A DNA stretch of 64,000 bases from Blastocladiella emersonii ATCC 22665 (Eukaryota; Blastocladiomycota; Blastocladiomycetes; Blastocladiales; Blastocladiaceae): NCBI GenBank assembly GCA_025594325.1, contig JANHCV010000012.1, forward strand, positions 744,001 to 808,000, in the 5' to 3' direction. Below are positions 21,744 through 32,042 of this stretch, piece by piece. Each line of letters begins with the position of its first letter. Positions within the stretch are counted from its first letter, which is position 1. The position numbers were made by a program, and so were the translations under genes. The notes under the pieces are model-generated. The model saw only the letters and a list, made by a program, of their open reading frames with translations, did not search any database and was not told the origin of the DNA.

Positions 21744-22586
21744 AAACCGCGGCGCCAAGGGTCGGTGCCCTCGCCATCTCCCAGCCCCCGCTCTCCGCGC
21801 ACGCATCGATAAGTACGAACCATGAAGTGCTTCGGTGACTTGATTCAACTCGGCGGCCGCGGCGCACTCGACTACGGGACCACGATCACGTTCGTCGTGC
21901 GGAACTGGGCAGAATCTTCTCACTGTCGCGAGCCTCGCGCTCGGAATAATGGCTTCACGTTCGCCAACCAGTGCGGGACAGGTTAGGGTTCATTGTTACT
22001 CCGCGCGAAGAGTTCCTGGCCTCACAGTAGGCGCGATCAGGATGTACGAGCGGGGCGTTGCGCGTGCACACGATCATCAGTTCAACCATGGTTGCTTCGA
22101 CATGTTGACCGCGCGCCCAACGGCCATCGATCGCCGGCGACCTCGCTGCGCCTGTACAGCTTCGTCCTATCCGAACGAATAGTCGGGTCATTGTACCAAG
22201 TCGGACTCATTGAGTCGCCGTAGCGCACCGCTGGCGATCGAGCTTCCCTTTGTGTCCGTCAATCTTTGCTGTTAGCGCGAGTCCGATCTCACTACGCGCT
22301 GTTGAGTCGCGCTTCGTCGGCGGAAGTGCCAAGTAAGCACGACCTCTTTCATGGATTGGAGCGCGTCACGGCCGCGGCGGCGTGTCGCACGTCAGTCTCC
22401 ACGACGAATCGCGGCGATATGAGCGAGCGGCGCTTCTTGCGCGAACCAGGCCTCGAGATGATGTTGTCGGGTCGGCGGGCAGGCGAAGCTACGGGACGCG
22501 AGCTGAGGGAATCAACCGAGTCGAGCACGCGAAACCAGCAAGTGCGAGAGGAGCAAACTATGTATATGATGGATGATACAGTCAGC
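21744..22586. other. Intergenic, no gene seen
   Basis: Apart from the hairpin just before it, no coding-like sequence was recognised between the DUF4470 relic and the end of the PAK kinase gene. GC content is lower than in the kinase gene. Confidence 0.45.
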
Positions 22587-24943
22587 CTACCGGCGCGTCT
22601 TAGTCTGTACAAGCGGGATGAGATCGGCGACGGGGCACGAGAGGCGGAGGAACGGGTGGTCGAGGAGCTCGGCGGACGACGCGCGCGCGTCGACGTCGAC
22701 GGTGAGTCCGCGGGCGAGGAAGTCCTTGAGGACCGTGGACAGGCGGTCGGGCCGCTTGAGCGTCGGGGTCCCGTTCGTCGCGATCAGGTACAGGGCCTTG
22801 AGCGGCTCCTCGTCGAGGTACGGCGGCTCGCCCTCGATCATCTCGATGGTCATGATAGCGATAGACCAGACGTCGACCTTGTACCCGTACTGCTTCTGCT
22901 TGACGACCTCGGGGGCCATCCAGTAGGGCGTGCCGACCATGGTGGCGCGCTTGGACTGGCTGTCGTCGAGCTTGGCGCAGAACCCGAAGTCGGTGATCTT
23001 GACGCGCCCGAACGAGTCCATGAGCACGTTGTCGGACTTGACGTCGCGGTGGATGATATTCTTGGAGTGCAGGTGGTGGATCCCCTTGAGCGCCTCGTGC
23101 GTGATACTCGCGATCTGCGGCTCGGTCATGCCGGCGTTGTTGTCGATGATCTCGTTGAGCGGACCGCCCTCCATGAGCTCCATGACGACCCACAGCTCCT
23201 TGGACACGAGGAACGAGTCGAGGTAGTTGACAATGTTCGGGTGCTGCGACTCCTTCATCACGATGATCTCGTTGATGATCGACTCGGGCCGCGGCTGCGT
23301 CGCCAGATCCATCTGCTTGATGGCGACGACCTGCGACGTCAGCGCGTGCCGCGCCAGGTACACGCTGCCGCTCGCGCCCTGCCCGATCTTCTTTTGCTTG
23401 ATGTACACAGCCGGATCCTCGCCCGACACCACGGCGCGAAGCCGCTCGAGCACCTGCGCCGTGGTGAGCCGCGCGGGCTTGCGGCCCGACGAGGGTTTCT
23501 TGGCGGGCGACGAGGATGCGGGCACGACGGCCGTTGGCGCGGACAGAGGCATGCTCGCCGGCCCCACCGCCGCGGCCGCGGACGCCGCCGGGTTCGGCGG
23601 CACTGGCGGCTTCTCGCTCGGCGGCTTGGGCAGCGCGCCGGCGGGCGCGGGCGGTGGCGGGCGGTGGTACTGCTGCTGCGGCTGCGACTTGACGTGTCCG
23701 AGCGCCGCGTTCGGCGCGGGCCCGGACGGCGGCGGCCGCGGCGCCTCGCGGTGCGGCGACACGTTCCCGTGCGATGGGCGACGGTGCGGCGACGGCGGGG
23801 GCGGGCCATTCGGGCGGAGCGAGCCGGAAGACGAGGACGAGAGCGCGGGCGCCGACGGCTTGCGCATCATCATCATGTCGGGACGGGACCCGCCCATGGT
23901 CTCGGGCGGACGCGGCACGATGGGCGGGCGGTTAGGCGGCGGCAGGCGCTCGCGGTCGCGCTCGCGGTCGCGCTCGGAGGAGCGGTAGATGGAGGCGCGG
24001 TCGGCGGACGCGGACAGGTCGCGCTCGGGGAACCGGACGGGCGTGTCGGGGCGCGGCGACCCGACGCTCGACGCGAGGGCCGGGTCAGACGCGTCGTCGC
24101 CGTACGGGTCGCGCGGCGGCTGAACGCGGCGCGGGTTCGAGTACGGGCTGCTGGCGGGCGGCGGGGACGGGCGGTACGCGGCGGCGCCGGCGGCTGGGTT
24201 GGGCGCGGGGCGCGGCGGGCGCGGCGACGACGACGAGGACGACGACTCGATGGAGAACTTGGAGTCGGAGCGCTCCATGGGCGGGGCGGCAGCGCCGGCG
24301 TAGTAGTTGGGGACGGGCGGGAGTCCCGGAATCGTGGGCATGGGCGAGCCGGGCGAGCTCGAGCCCGCCGAGTTGCCGAACATGTCGGGCCGCTTGACGC
24401 CCGTGTAGAACTCGAGGACGTCGAGGACGGCCTGCGGGTTCTTGGCCATTTCCTCGGGCGAGATGGCCGAGTTGGACAGGAGCATCTTCCACTGCTGCGG
24501 GAGGCCGGTGAAGCCGCCCGAGACGGGGTCGAAGCCGACGTGGACCTTGTGCTGGAAGTTGGTCGGGCCCGAGACGCCGGTCAGCGGCGACCGCGAGTAG
24601 ATCTCGTCCATCCACCCGTACACGTCCTCGTCCGACTTGCACACGAGCAGGATGGTCTTCTCCTTGGTCTGCAGCTCGAAGCAGTACGGCTTGACGTCGA
24701 CGCGGTTGACGCCCGTCACCGAGGTCAGGAAGATGAGTGTGCTGGCCTGGCTCGACGACTAGGGGAGCGCGAGGGTGAGCAGAGAGCCGCCGTGCGACGA
24801 GTCCGAGCACAGGAACGCACCTCGGCCTTGTAGAAGGCAATAGTCTGCTCGCGGAGCACGACCCAGCGCTTGCTCCACATGAACGAGAGGTAGCCCTCCT
24901 CCTTGATGGCGAGGTAGCCCGACTTGAGGATGCGCGAGCCCAT
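22587..24943 (-). CDS. CLA4: PAK-family kinase, Cla4 type (PH-CRIB-STE20 kinase)
   Basis: Exon 1 (24943-24821, 41 codons) and exon 2 (24758-22587) are joined in phase 0 across a 62-base intron (GTGCGT...CCCTAG), giving 764 residues. Residues ~4-95 form a PH domain (GYLAIKEEGYLSFMWSKRW...), split by the intron. A CRIB/PBD motif starts near 104 (SGPTNFQHKVHVGFDPVSG) and binds Cdc42/Rac-GTP. A long Pro/Ser-rich disordered linker follows. The kinase domain (~500-750) has IGQGASGSVYLA, VAIKQMD, HRDVKSDN, DFGFCAKL and GTPYWMAPE, all catalytic residues intact. PH plus CRIB plus STE20 kinase is the Cla4 architecture, which acts in polarity, septin assembly and cytokinesis under Cdc42. It is the only PAK in this window; the orthology call rests on architecture. 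The 855-codon plus-strand ORF is a shadow. Confidence 0.93.
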
Positions 24944-26386
24944 GATGCGAGAGGTGGGGTCCTAGGGCGGGCGGGCGGGTCGCACGGCCGGCGGTGCGTG
25001 TGTGTATGTACAGGAGCCGGACCGGCGGCGACGATGGGCGAGCTAACAGCCGAGAGTAGGAGGTCGATGCGATGCTGAAGGAGAGAGAGAGGACCGAGTC
25101 AGCTTTCACGCAGGCAGCAAGGAACGACTCCCCGCATTGCACAAGCCGAGGACACGCACACGCACTCGCAAGCGGCGGAGATGCAGGGACGAACGAGCGC
25201 CGCAGGGCTTGCCGGGCGGTGGCGGCGGGCGTAATGAACTGACGTTGCCGCAGCACGGACAAATGGACGAAGCCTCGCGGACGCGGTCGCGGGTGCTCGT
25301 TCCCCGCTCGTTGATACGTTGCAGTAAGGTCGTATTCGAGACGACGTTGCGGTGTTCGAGGGGAAGAGAGGGGACGGGACGCGAGCGGCGGGAGGAAACG
25401 TGTCCGCGCACGGCGAGCCGATCGCGCGCGCTGATTGGGCGGCGCCGTGTGACCCGGCTTGCTGTGGCGCAACGCGACCACCGCCACGGCGGTCCCGGCT
25501 CGAATAGCCTGCCGCTCACAAACTACACAACATGCCCGAGGTTAAGCTTTCATCGTGGCTTCAATAAGTTACCAGAACCGAGCTATCAGTGAACGAGGGT
25601 GTGATTCCCTTTCGCCCATCAGGTCGCGCATGAACAGCAACAGGCGGTTCTGACTAGGATCCGCACACAAAGCTCCACTACGCGCAGATATCTATTAAGA
25701 ACCGTCAGTGTTTTGCTATGTGAGGTTGAGGTTAACCCATAGACGACCATGGCACACTGGTATCCCTCACCCCACCCCCTCATATCTCCACCACTTTTTA
25801 CTCTACACTCTCGAAACTTTGCTCAGCAAAATTGTAGCTATCGATACTGTTAGGGCCCGAGATTTTTAGCGTGGCGCACCGCCTAACGGCTGAGCTGGGA
25901 GGCGCCGCCAAAGTTATGAACTTCGCGCGAGCGCCCGCCCTGACACCACCTTTGCATGAATCCGGTTCAAACTTTTCGTGGACGCACTATGCGTAGACTG
26001 ACACCACTGTGTGAAGTTAAAAGATGTGGAGTTGAAAACTGAGGGCGTGGGAGTCGTGGGACGCTCGGGTCCACGCGTTTCGGAGCCAAGATCGCCCCGT
26101 TCTCCAGCCAGGTGCGAGACATCGCGACGCGACTGGCACCCACGTGTGCGCCTCGTTGCGCTCTATCCGATAAGCTCAAGACTGGGTTTGTGGCTTGCGG
26201 GGGGAGCGAGAAAACCGCTGAAAACCCGATCGGACCCGCTGAGATCGGGGTTGGACAGCGGTGTCCCCAGCCGTCCCCGCCCCGCCACCCAGCCCGCCGT
26301 CCGCCGAGCGGCCTCGCCGCCATCTCACCCTCCACTTCCTCACCCTTCTTGCAAAGAACGACCTCAACCACCATCAACAACATATC
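24944..26386. other. Intergenic, long upstream region of the PAK gene
   Basis: No gene was recognised. The first ~550 bases are GC-rich and hold a copy of the recurring box TGGCGCAACGCGAC near 25466-25480. From about 25560 to 26040 the DNA is distinctly AT-richer with no ORF of substance. Confidence 0.45.
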
Positions 26387-27409
26387 ATGTTATCAACAAG
26401 ACGGCCTACGCCGAGCTGGGGCCCGTGAGCACGCGCTCGCGCGGGACCCGCTGCCGTCCCACCTCGCTGCTCCTCGCGTCCCCGCGACACCGTCGCCACT
26501 CGCCTCGCCACCGTCTACGCCATCGGACCCGCCACCTGCGCCGGGCAAGTGTCGCTGCGTCAACTCGCATGCACCTTCGTCGTCCGCGGCCGCGGCTCTC
26601 GCCGTCCAACCTGCTCCTGCTCGCCCCGTCTCGCCGTCGGACTCTGATCCCTATAGCGACAGCGAGGAGAGATCTGGCAGCGACGACGACGAGAAAGAGG
26701 CCAGGCCGCCGAACTCGAGGCCCGCAGGGAGCACTGGGCCACCGCGGCGCGCGCGCGGTCTGGACCGCCTGACGCGGCCGTTGCTGATGAAGGTCCCAGT
26801 GCTAGCGCCGCCGGCGCACCCTTCTCGCAGAACGGTGCGGCGGGTTTCGATGACGGCGACGTCCGCGACATGGCCAACATGGCTGGTTCAAACGACGAAG
26901 AAGAACACTGTGCGCAGCTCACTACACTGGGCCCGCGCGACATGCACTGACGCGAGCTGATCTACACAGGGCCCACGTTGTCGGCCGAGACGCGCGACGA
27001 AGGCCGGCAAGACGGCGATCGAGAGAAGGACCCAGGCGGCGGCGTGTTCAAGCTCACGTTCGAGGTCGGCGACGGCGTCCTCAGCTTCACCGACCGCCTC
27101 ATCAAGCCGATGCCCTCGACGGTACGCCAAGGCAACGACCCGCGCACAAGAACATGCGCTCCCCGCCCCCAAGGTCGCCGTCGCTAGCCGTATGTGGGCG
27201 AGACGCCGCTCCCCACGGCCACGCCCGCCGAGAACTCCAACTCGATCAAGCCGTCCGTGGTCTTCCTCTCGATCATCAGCTACAAGGGTCACGACGGCGA
27301 CTTGTCCCCGCAGATCATGTGCAAGGAGACGACGAATCGATACGCTTTGTCCCGCCACACCGGTCCCAAGGAAATCTTCATGTCAGTCGATGATCGTGAG
27401 ATGTTGTAG
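26387..27409 (+). pseudogene. Multi-exon gene, degenerate or unresolved
   Basis: A leader-like stretch (CAACCACCATCAACAAC) precedes an ATG at 26387, but that frame stops after 13 codons. Coding-like peptides follow in different frames: an acidic Ser-rich part (SDSDPYSDSEERSGSDDDEK), then after a one-base shift near 26695 QAAELEARREHWATAARA to an in-frame TGA at ~26948, then directly RELIYTGPTLSAE and VFKLTFEVGDGVLSFTDRLI. A 67-base intron (GTACGCC...CGCTAG, about 27121-27187) joins this in frame to a final exon, PYVGETPLPTATPAENSN to DDREML, stop at 27409. The last two exons look genuine and well coded. The frame shift and TGA upstream suggest decay or further small introns. The family is not recognised. 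Confidence 0.4.
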
Positions 27410-27726
27410 TGGATTGCGGACGGCGCAATGAATGTTATTGGACGTCCACATTTTTGGTGAGGAGGGAGGAACAGCGGTGAGCGACAGTGAGGTGAAAAAT
27501 AATCGGGGCGAGGCTTAGGTGAGCTTTGTGCGGTGCGGCGGCGCCTGTTTCAAGAAGCTAAGTCCGGGGACGCTGGTGTGCCAAACCCCGGTCGGCTATG
27601 GGTTAAACCGACTCAGTTCGCATGACGCTCACATTTTGGCACGGGAACGGTTTCGAAACTGCAAGTGCGAGAGGGCTTTTATATGAAGCAGAACAGTGAC
27701 AATTGGCAACGAGACGTTGAATGAGC
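27410..27726. other. Intergenic, no gene seen
   Basis: Short region between a plus-strand and a minus-strand gene end. Nothing was recognised; no tRNA A/B-box pair was found. Confidence 0.4.
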
Positions 27727-28852
27727 TCAATCAGAAAGATTCTCGTGACTCGGGAGAGAAGACGAACTCTCGCGGTGCGTAGTCTGCGAGTTGTGCGGCG
27801 CCGCCGTGACCGTGACGGCATCCGTGAATTGATGTGTATGCACGAGGCCGAGCACCTCCGTGAGAAACGCTTCTGAAAGACTCCATTCCGGCACCGAATC
27901 GCCCGGGTGTTCATGGCGCTGGTACCGCGTCTTATCGCGCATCGTGCGCCGAATCAGCCACTACCAGTACAACGCACAGACCCTGCATCAGGGCTCCGCA
28001 CCGCTTGCACTAGGATGAGAGAGCAGAAGAAAATCGACGTACCTTGAACCGCTGCTGGTTGATGAACCGGAAGAACGGGTACCGATCGTAAATCCAGTGG
28101 AAAAGGTCCTCGAGGGTAAGCCGCCGCGTCGGCGCCTCCAGCAGCGCAAGCGAAATGAGCTGCGGTGCCGTGAGGAGCGGCCGGTGGTACACGGTCCCAG
28201 TGGCCGGATCCACCGAAGCGGTCTCCAGCGGTATATTGCCGCGACCACCGGCAGATTTTTTGCCAGAGACGGACCGAGTCGAGGCGGCGGATTTGAGTCG
28301 CGAAGCGGAACGCAGCTTGCGCGGTTGAGCTGACCGCACCGCTCCATGAATCAACGCAGCTGGTTGCCGAGGTGATATCGGAGTAGCGGTGGAAGGCTGC
28401 GTGGGGCCGGCGAAGCGTCGCGAAGAAGTGTTTGGCGCATTCGACGACCTCGGGTCGACTTGCCAAACCGATTGCAGCGCCAGTGCAGCCGCACCATCGG
28501 CATCAGTTCTCTCGGGCGAGGAGGAAGAGCTGACGCGCGCTCGAGTTCCCACGCTGTCGTCGCGCGAGTCGCGCGTCGGGTGCGTCGCGTTCTGTGCGTC
28601 CGCCGGGTCGGCAAGCACCCACGGACGCGTGTCGAGCGGCACCGACCCGAGCGTTGAACGCGACAAGCCAAAATCAAGATTCGCAGTCAATTCGTGGCTC
28701 GCGAGCGATAGGCCGACCGGCGGCGAGTCGCATTCGGGCAGCCACGGCAACGGCGATGGCGAGCGCGGTGGGAATGCGAGCTCGCAGCGTGGCTCTCGCG
28801 CGATTGTCGGGCCGGGCGACGCGGACATGAATGCAGCAAGTGTTTGATTCAT
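27727..28852 (-). CDS. Forkhead-like protein 1 (FKH-1)
   Basis: Exons 28852-28043 and 27960-27727 are joined in phase 0 across an 82-base intron (GTACGT...GGTAG), giving 347 residues. The N-terminus reads MNQTLAAFMSAS, then the family signature (SPSPLPWLPECDSPPVGLS). A Ser-rich, basic middle follows. The C-terminal domain is a diverged forkhead: VDPATGTVYHRPLLTAPQL, ISLALLEAPTRRLTLEDLF, HWIYDRYPFFRF, then exon 2 WLIRRTMRDKTRYQRH and, after a wing, PEWSLSEAF. The recognition helix NSIRHNL of canonical forkheads is replaced by WLIRRTM, so its DNA specificity is probably changed. It is presumably a nuclear DNA-binding protein. It carries an unusually long C-terminal tail past the domain. The upstream ORF extension to 29053 lacks an ATG. 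Confidence 0.75.
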
Positions 28853-28943
28853 TTGTTCATGGGATTCAGCATTCTGAGCGTCGAAGCGGGAGAGCGCGTG
28901 CCGCTGGCGATCGCAAGGCTGCCCTGCAAACATCGCGCGCCAC

Positions 28944-28967
28944 GCGCGTGAGTGGCGCAACGCGACT
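28944..28967. promoter_or_regulatory. GTGGCGCAACGCGACT box upstream of FKH-1
   Basis: A box containing GCGTGAGTGGCGCAACGCG lies about 100 bases upstream of the FKH-1 ATG. The same sequence occurs upstream of the lipase-like gene (31781-31804), and its core lies upstream of the PAK gene. Confidence 0.4.
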
Positions 28968-29143
28968 TGCAGCTCAGGCACCGTCGCGGCACTCGAGCCA
29001 GTTCGGTTGCGTTCCCGACCGCTCTCAAGGTAGCCCTGGCTTCGGAGCAACACGGCCCTTTCCAGTAGTCCACGACGGGCAGCTCAGCCAGAAATCACAA
29101 TCTCATGTATTTATCCTAGGCATCGCGGCCAAGCAGGCTAGTG

Positions 29144-30094
29144 CTACGTGCTGTATTCGCTTGACCCTGATCGCACCGCGAATGAACCCAAGGGCGCAAG
29201 AATTCTCTGCATCGTGGCTCCCGAGACGCTCCACTCCACTGGACCGTTCCTGGTCGCCTGGTGCCGCTCAAACACGTCCCGTTTGTACAGCATGCACCTG
29301 ACCGTATTCTGGGACCGCGCACGCGCTATTCGTTAACGATTTGCTTTGCGTTGCCTTGACAGCGACAACGACAGCGACAGTCAACATACCTTTAAGCGAC
29401 GCTGGTCCATGAAGCGAAAGAACGCGTAGTGTTTCACGAGGTACGCCACAATATCGCGATGTGACAGGCGCCGGTTCGGCGCCGCGGCGAAGGCCAGGCA
29501 ACTGAGCACCGATAAGGATTGCTTCGGTCGGTGGTACACGACCCCGGTTGCTGGGTCCGTTGACGTGTATATTTTGGTCGACTTCTTTCGGGAGCCAAGG
29601 ACATCCACAGGATTGCGTAGATCTTGTCGCAAGAAAGCTGGGTTCAACGCCAAGCTGGCCGAAGTGTTGGCTGCAGCCACGAAACTGGGCGAGGATAGCA
29701 GCGCAGGCAAAAATAGCGAGCCGCTGGAAGGCATGGTGGGTGGAATTTGGAGTACTGTGTTGCCAGGCAGATGCGCGTCTGTCATTGAAGCCGACTCGGG
29801 CGACGGCATGGTCCAGAACGGCGCAGCACTGCCCTCCGTGAGGAAACGCGGCTCCAGCGCGGCGGGTGACGGCTGCGACCCGCTGTCAAAAGCAGCAACA
29901 GGAAGCAAAAGCGGCGAGTTCGGAGCAACTTGAGGCGCCAATCCATCTCCGATGAAAGCAAGTCCAGCGGGCGGAGAGTCACAGGTCGGGAGCGACGGCG
30001 ACGGTGACCTCGGCGGTGGCGCAGCTGAGTGGAGGCAGCGGTCAAACTGAAGAGGTTGGCCGTTTGGTGCTGACATGGTTGCATCAAGTTTCAT
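29144..30094 (-). CDS. Forkhead-like protein 2 (FKH-2)
   Basis: Exons 30094-29390 and 29308-29144 are joined in phase 0 across an 81-base intron (GTATGT...TCCCAG), giving 289 residues. It starts MKLDATMSAPNGQPLQFDR, then the signature SPSPSLPTCDSPPAGLA. The forkhead part has TDPATGVVYHRPKQSL, NRRLSHRDIVAYLVKHYAFF and, in exon 2, NTVRCMLYKRDVFERHQ with EWSVSGATMQRILAPLG. It keeps the Asn and Arg of NSIRHNL but has Cys for His. The first forkhead helix (SVLSCLAFAAA) is the most diverged of the set. I chose the CAG acceptor because a TAG acceptor 18 bases earlier would put exon 2 in a frame without forkhead similarity. Confidence 0.72.
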
Positions 30095-30721
30095 TCATGT
30101 GGCTTCATCGGCTGCTGCATCTGAGTGGTTACGCAGGAGAGACAATCGCGGCATCGCCCTGGTCGGTTGCATAGGTCCGCCACAGCCAAGCCACCCGCGT
30201 CACGTCCAGCGCACGTGCGTAAGAATACCTACCGACCATCACCCCGCCAAGCCAGCGGGTGCAGAGAAGCGCGAGAACCATGACAAAAACGCGTCGAAAC
30301 GGCGTGTGTGCGAGACCGCGGTCCGTGATGGTGAACGAGAGTTGCCTCAGCGCGGTGGCAGTGAACCCTCGGCTTGGTCGCGCCTTGGGCTTAAGTCGAG
30401 TCCTCAAAGCTACGATTGATAAACGCAACTGAGTCGCGAAGCGCCAAAATGGACCGGGACAGGCATCACACGCGCTGGACCATCAGGAAGGCCATCGCGG
30501 GGCTTGTTTGGTCGCGATCGCAACAAGGCGCGAGGTGATTCGATGACCAGGATACCGAGAATATATTGTTCCTTGAGCTGGAAAGCAAAGCGTAGTGGCG
30601 CCAGTAAACGAGGCACGCCAACTGACTCCGTCGCGTGAGCGCCAACCAGCAACGTCTAGACTGGATGCGCGACTGGGAATGGACCGAAGTCCTAGCCGGC
30701 GACAAGCGGTCGAATGGCGCC
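30095..30721. other. Intergenic, no gene seen
   Basis: Upstream region of FKH-2 and the 3' side of the lipase-like gene. A CACCCGCGTCACGTCC stretch near 30200 resembles the recurring box. No ORF with coding character was found. Confidence 0.4.
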
Positions 30722-31663
30722 CTAGTCAACCGGCTCGATCTCCAACGGCAGCGCGAGCCAGGACTCGACGAGCGCGACGACGTCTACCACGAGCTTGCCG
30801 TAGCTCGCCGGATCCAGCGTTGCGTCAAAGATGTGCGTGTGGGCCTCGATTGGGTTGCTGCACGTGGTCGGGATCGGGCGGAACAGCGCCGTGATGTGCG
30901 GCGGGAGGTCGCGCGGGATGTACACAAATGAGGACGGGGCCGCGGCCGTCGTCGCGTCGGTGCTGGCATCTGGCGGGCGCCGCCGAATCTTGGGGTACAG
31001 GCACTGCACCCGGACGCCGGTGTCGAGCAGGTACTGCAGCCGCTCGACGCGCCGGGCCAGCGACTCGCCGAAGAGTGGCGCGAGGAACGTGATGTAGTTG
31101 GACAAAAAGTGCGCGAACCCGGCGCCCAGGACGGCGGGGGCGGCGAGCGCCACGGCCTTGCGCCACAGCGACACGGGCGCCATCATGACCTGCACCACGC
31201 TCACCAGCGGGCGGTGCGCGAGATTGAGCAGCTCCGGCTGGAGATGGAAGTAGGGCGTGTCAAAGGCAAGCAGGCCAAGGACTCGGATGGCGCTCGGGTC
31301 GACGCCAGCGGCCGTGGTCTCGTGCAGCGGATGCGTCGCGTCGGTCAAGATCCGCACCGCATCGGCCGCAACGAGACCGCCCATGGAGTGGGCGACGAGA
31401 ATCAGGTCGAGGCGCGGTGGCGCAGCGCCGTTGGACCCGTCCTCGTCGGCAGCCACCGGCGGCACCAAGTCCAGAATGTACACGACGGCACGACGCGCGG
31501 CCTCGGCGAGCGTGTGCTTGCAGTCAAAGGCGGGGAGCACCTTGCACTCGAAGCCGTGCAGGTCGAGCCGCGCCTCGAGGTGCTCGGGGAAGCGCGCAAA
31601 CGACTCCGCGCTCCCGAGGAAGCCGTGGACGAAGAGCAGGACGCCTTTGCATTTGCTTTGCAT
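30722..31663 (-). CDS. Alpha/beta-hydrolase, lipase-like (DUF676/PGAP1-like)
   Basis: Single-exon 313-residue protein. It opens with the oxyanion-loop motif GVLLFVHGFLGSAESF, has the nucleophile elbow VAHSMGGLV (Ser about residue 93, GxSxG), an Asp-containing strand LLAFDTPYFHLQPELL and a late His in EAHTHIFDATLDP, which together fit a Ser-Asp-His triad. HGFLGS and HSMGGLVAADA are typical of serine esterases of the DUF676/PGAP1 group that act on lipids or GPI anchors. A hydrophobic stretch (VSVVQVMMAPVSLWRKAVALAAPAVLGAG) may pack on membranes. Codons are strongly G/C-ending. It sits between two accessory islands. The substrate is unknown. Confidence 0.85.
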   Translation of the reverse strand: MQSKCKGVLLFVHGFLGSAESFARFPEHLEARLDLHGFECKVLPAFDCKHTLAEAARRAVVYILDLVPPVAADEDGSNGAAPPRLDLILVAHSMGGLVAADAVRILTDATHPLHETTAAGVDPSAIRVLGLLAFDTPYFHLQPELLNLAHRPLVSVVQVMMAPVSLWRKAVALAAPAVLGAGFAHFLSNYITFLAPLFGESLARRVERLQYLLDTGVRVQCLYPKIRRRPPDASTDATTAAAPSSFVYIPRDLPPHITALFRPIPTTCSNPIEAHTHIFDATLDPASYGKLVVDVVALVESWLALPLEIEPVD

Positions 31664-32042
31664 CAGATATACATGTGAGGTTGGGCAAGGTGAGAGCGGG
31701 GGAGGCGCTTCGAGAGGCGCACCTTGGCCGCAGGCTGGCGATCGGCGAAGGGCTCAAGTCAGGTGACGCTCGAGCCGGGCGCGTGAGTGGCGCAACGCGA
31801 CTCGAGTTGCCATCGGCTCCTTCGTTTCCTGCAGCCGCTTCTCGCTTACATATACCTCTAACGTGGTATCCATTCAGGGCAGAGGGGGATTCGGGTTCGA
31901 AATTGGAAGCAAATGCACGGAACAGGAGGCGGAACTCAGAGATCTATGACATGAGCACGGGCAAGGCGCAGCTCGTGATATTTGGTCGGTCTATGCCAAT
32001 ATGTACCCGGGGCTTGAGGCCGGTATGAATTTCCACCTGAAC
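31664..32042. other. Intergenic with recurring promoter box
   Basis: Promoter side of the lipase-like gene. It holds GCGTGAGTGGCGCAACGCGA at 31781-31800, about 120 bases upstream of the ATG, and a TATAT-containing stretch near 31850. Confidence 0.4.

Noticed and set aside
22266-24833. 855-codon plus-strand ORF opposite the PAK kinase
   Set aside because: It is the mirror of the kinase frame: Arg/Gly/Val-rich, no domains, and a direct result of G/C-ending codons on the real strand.
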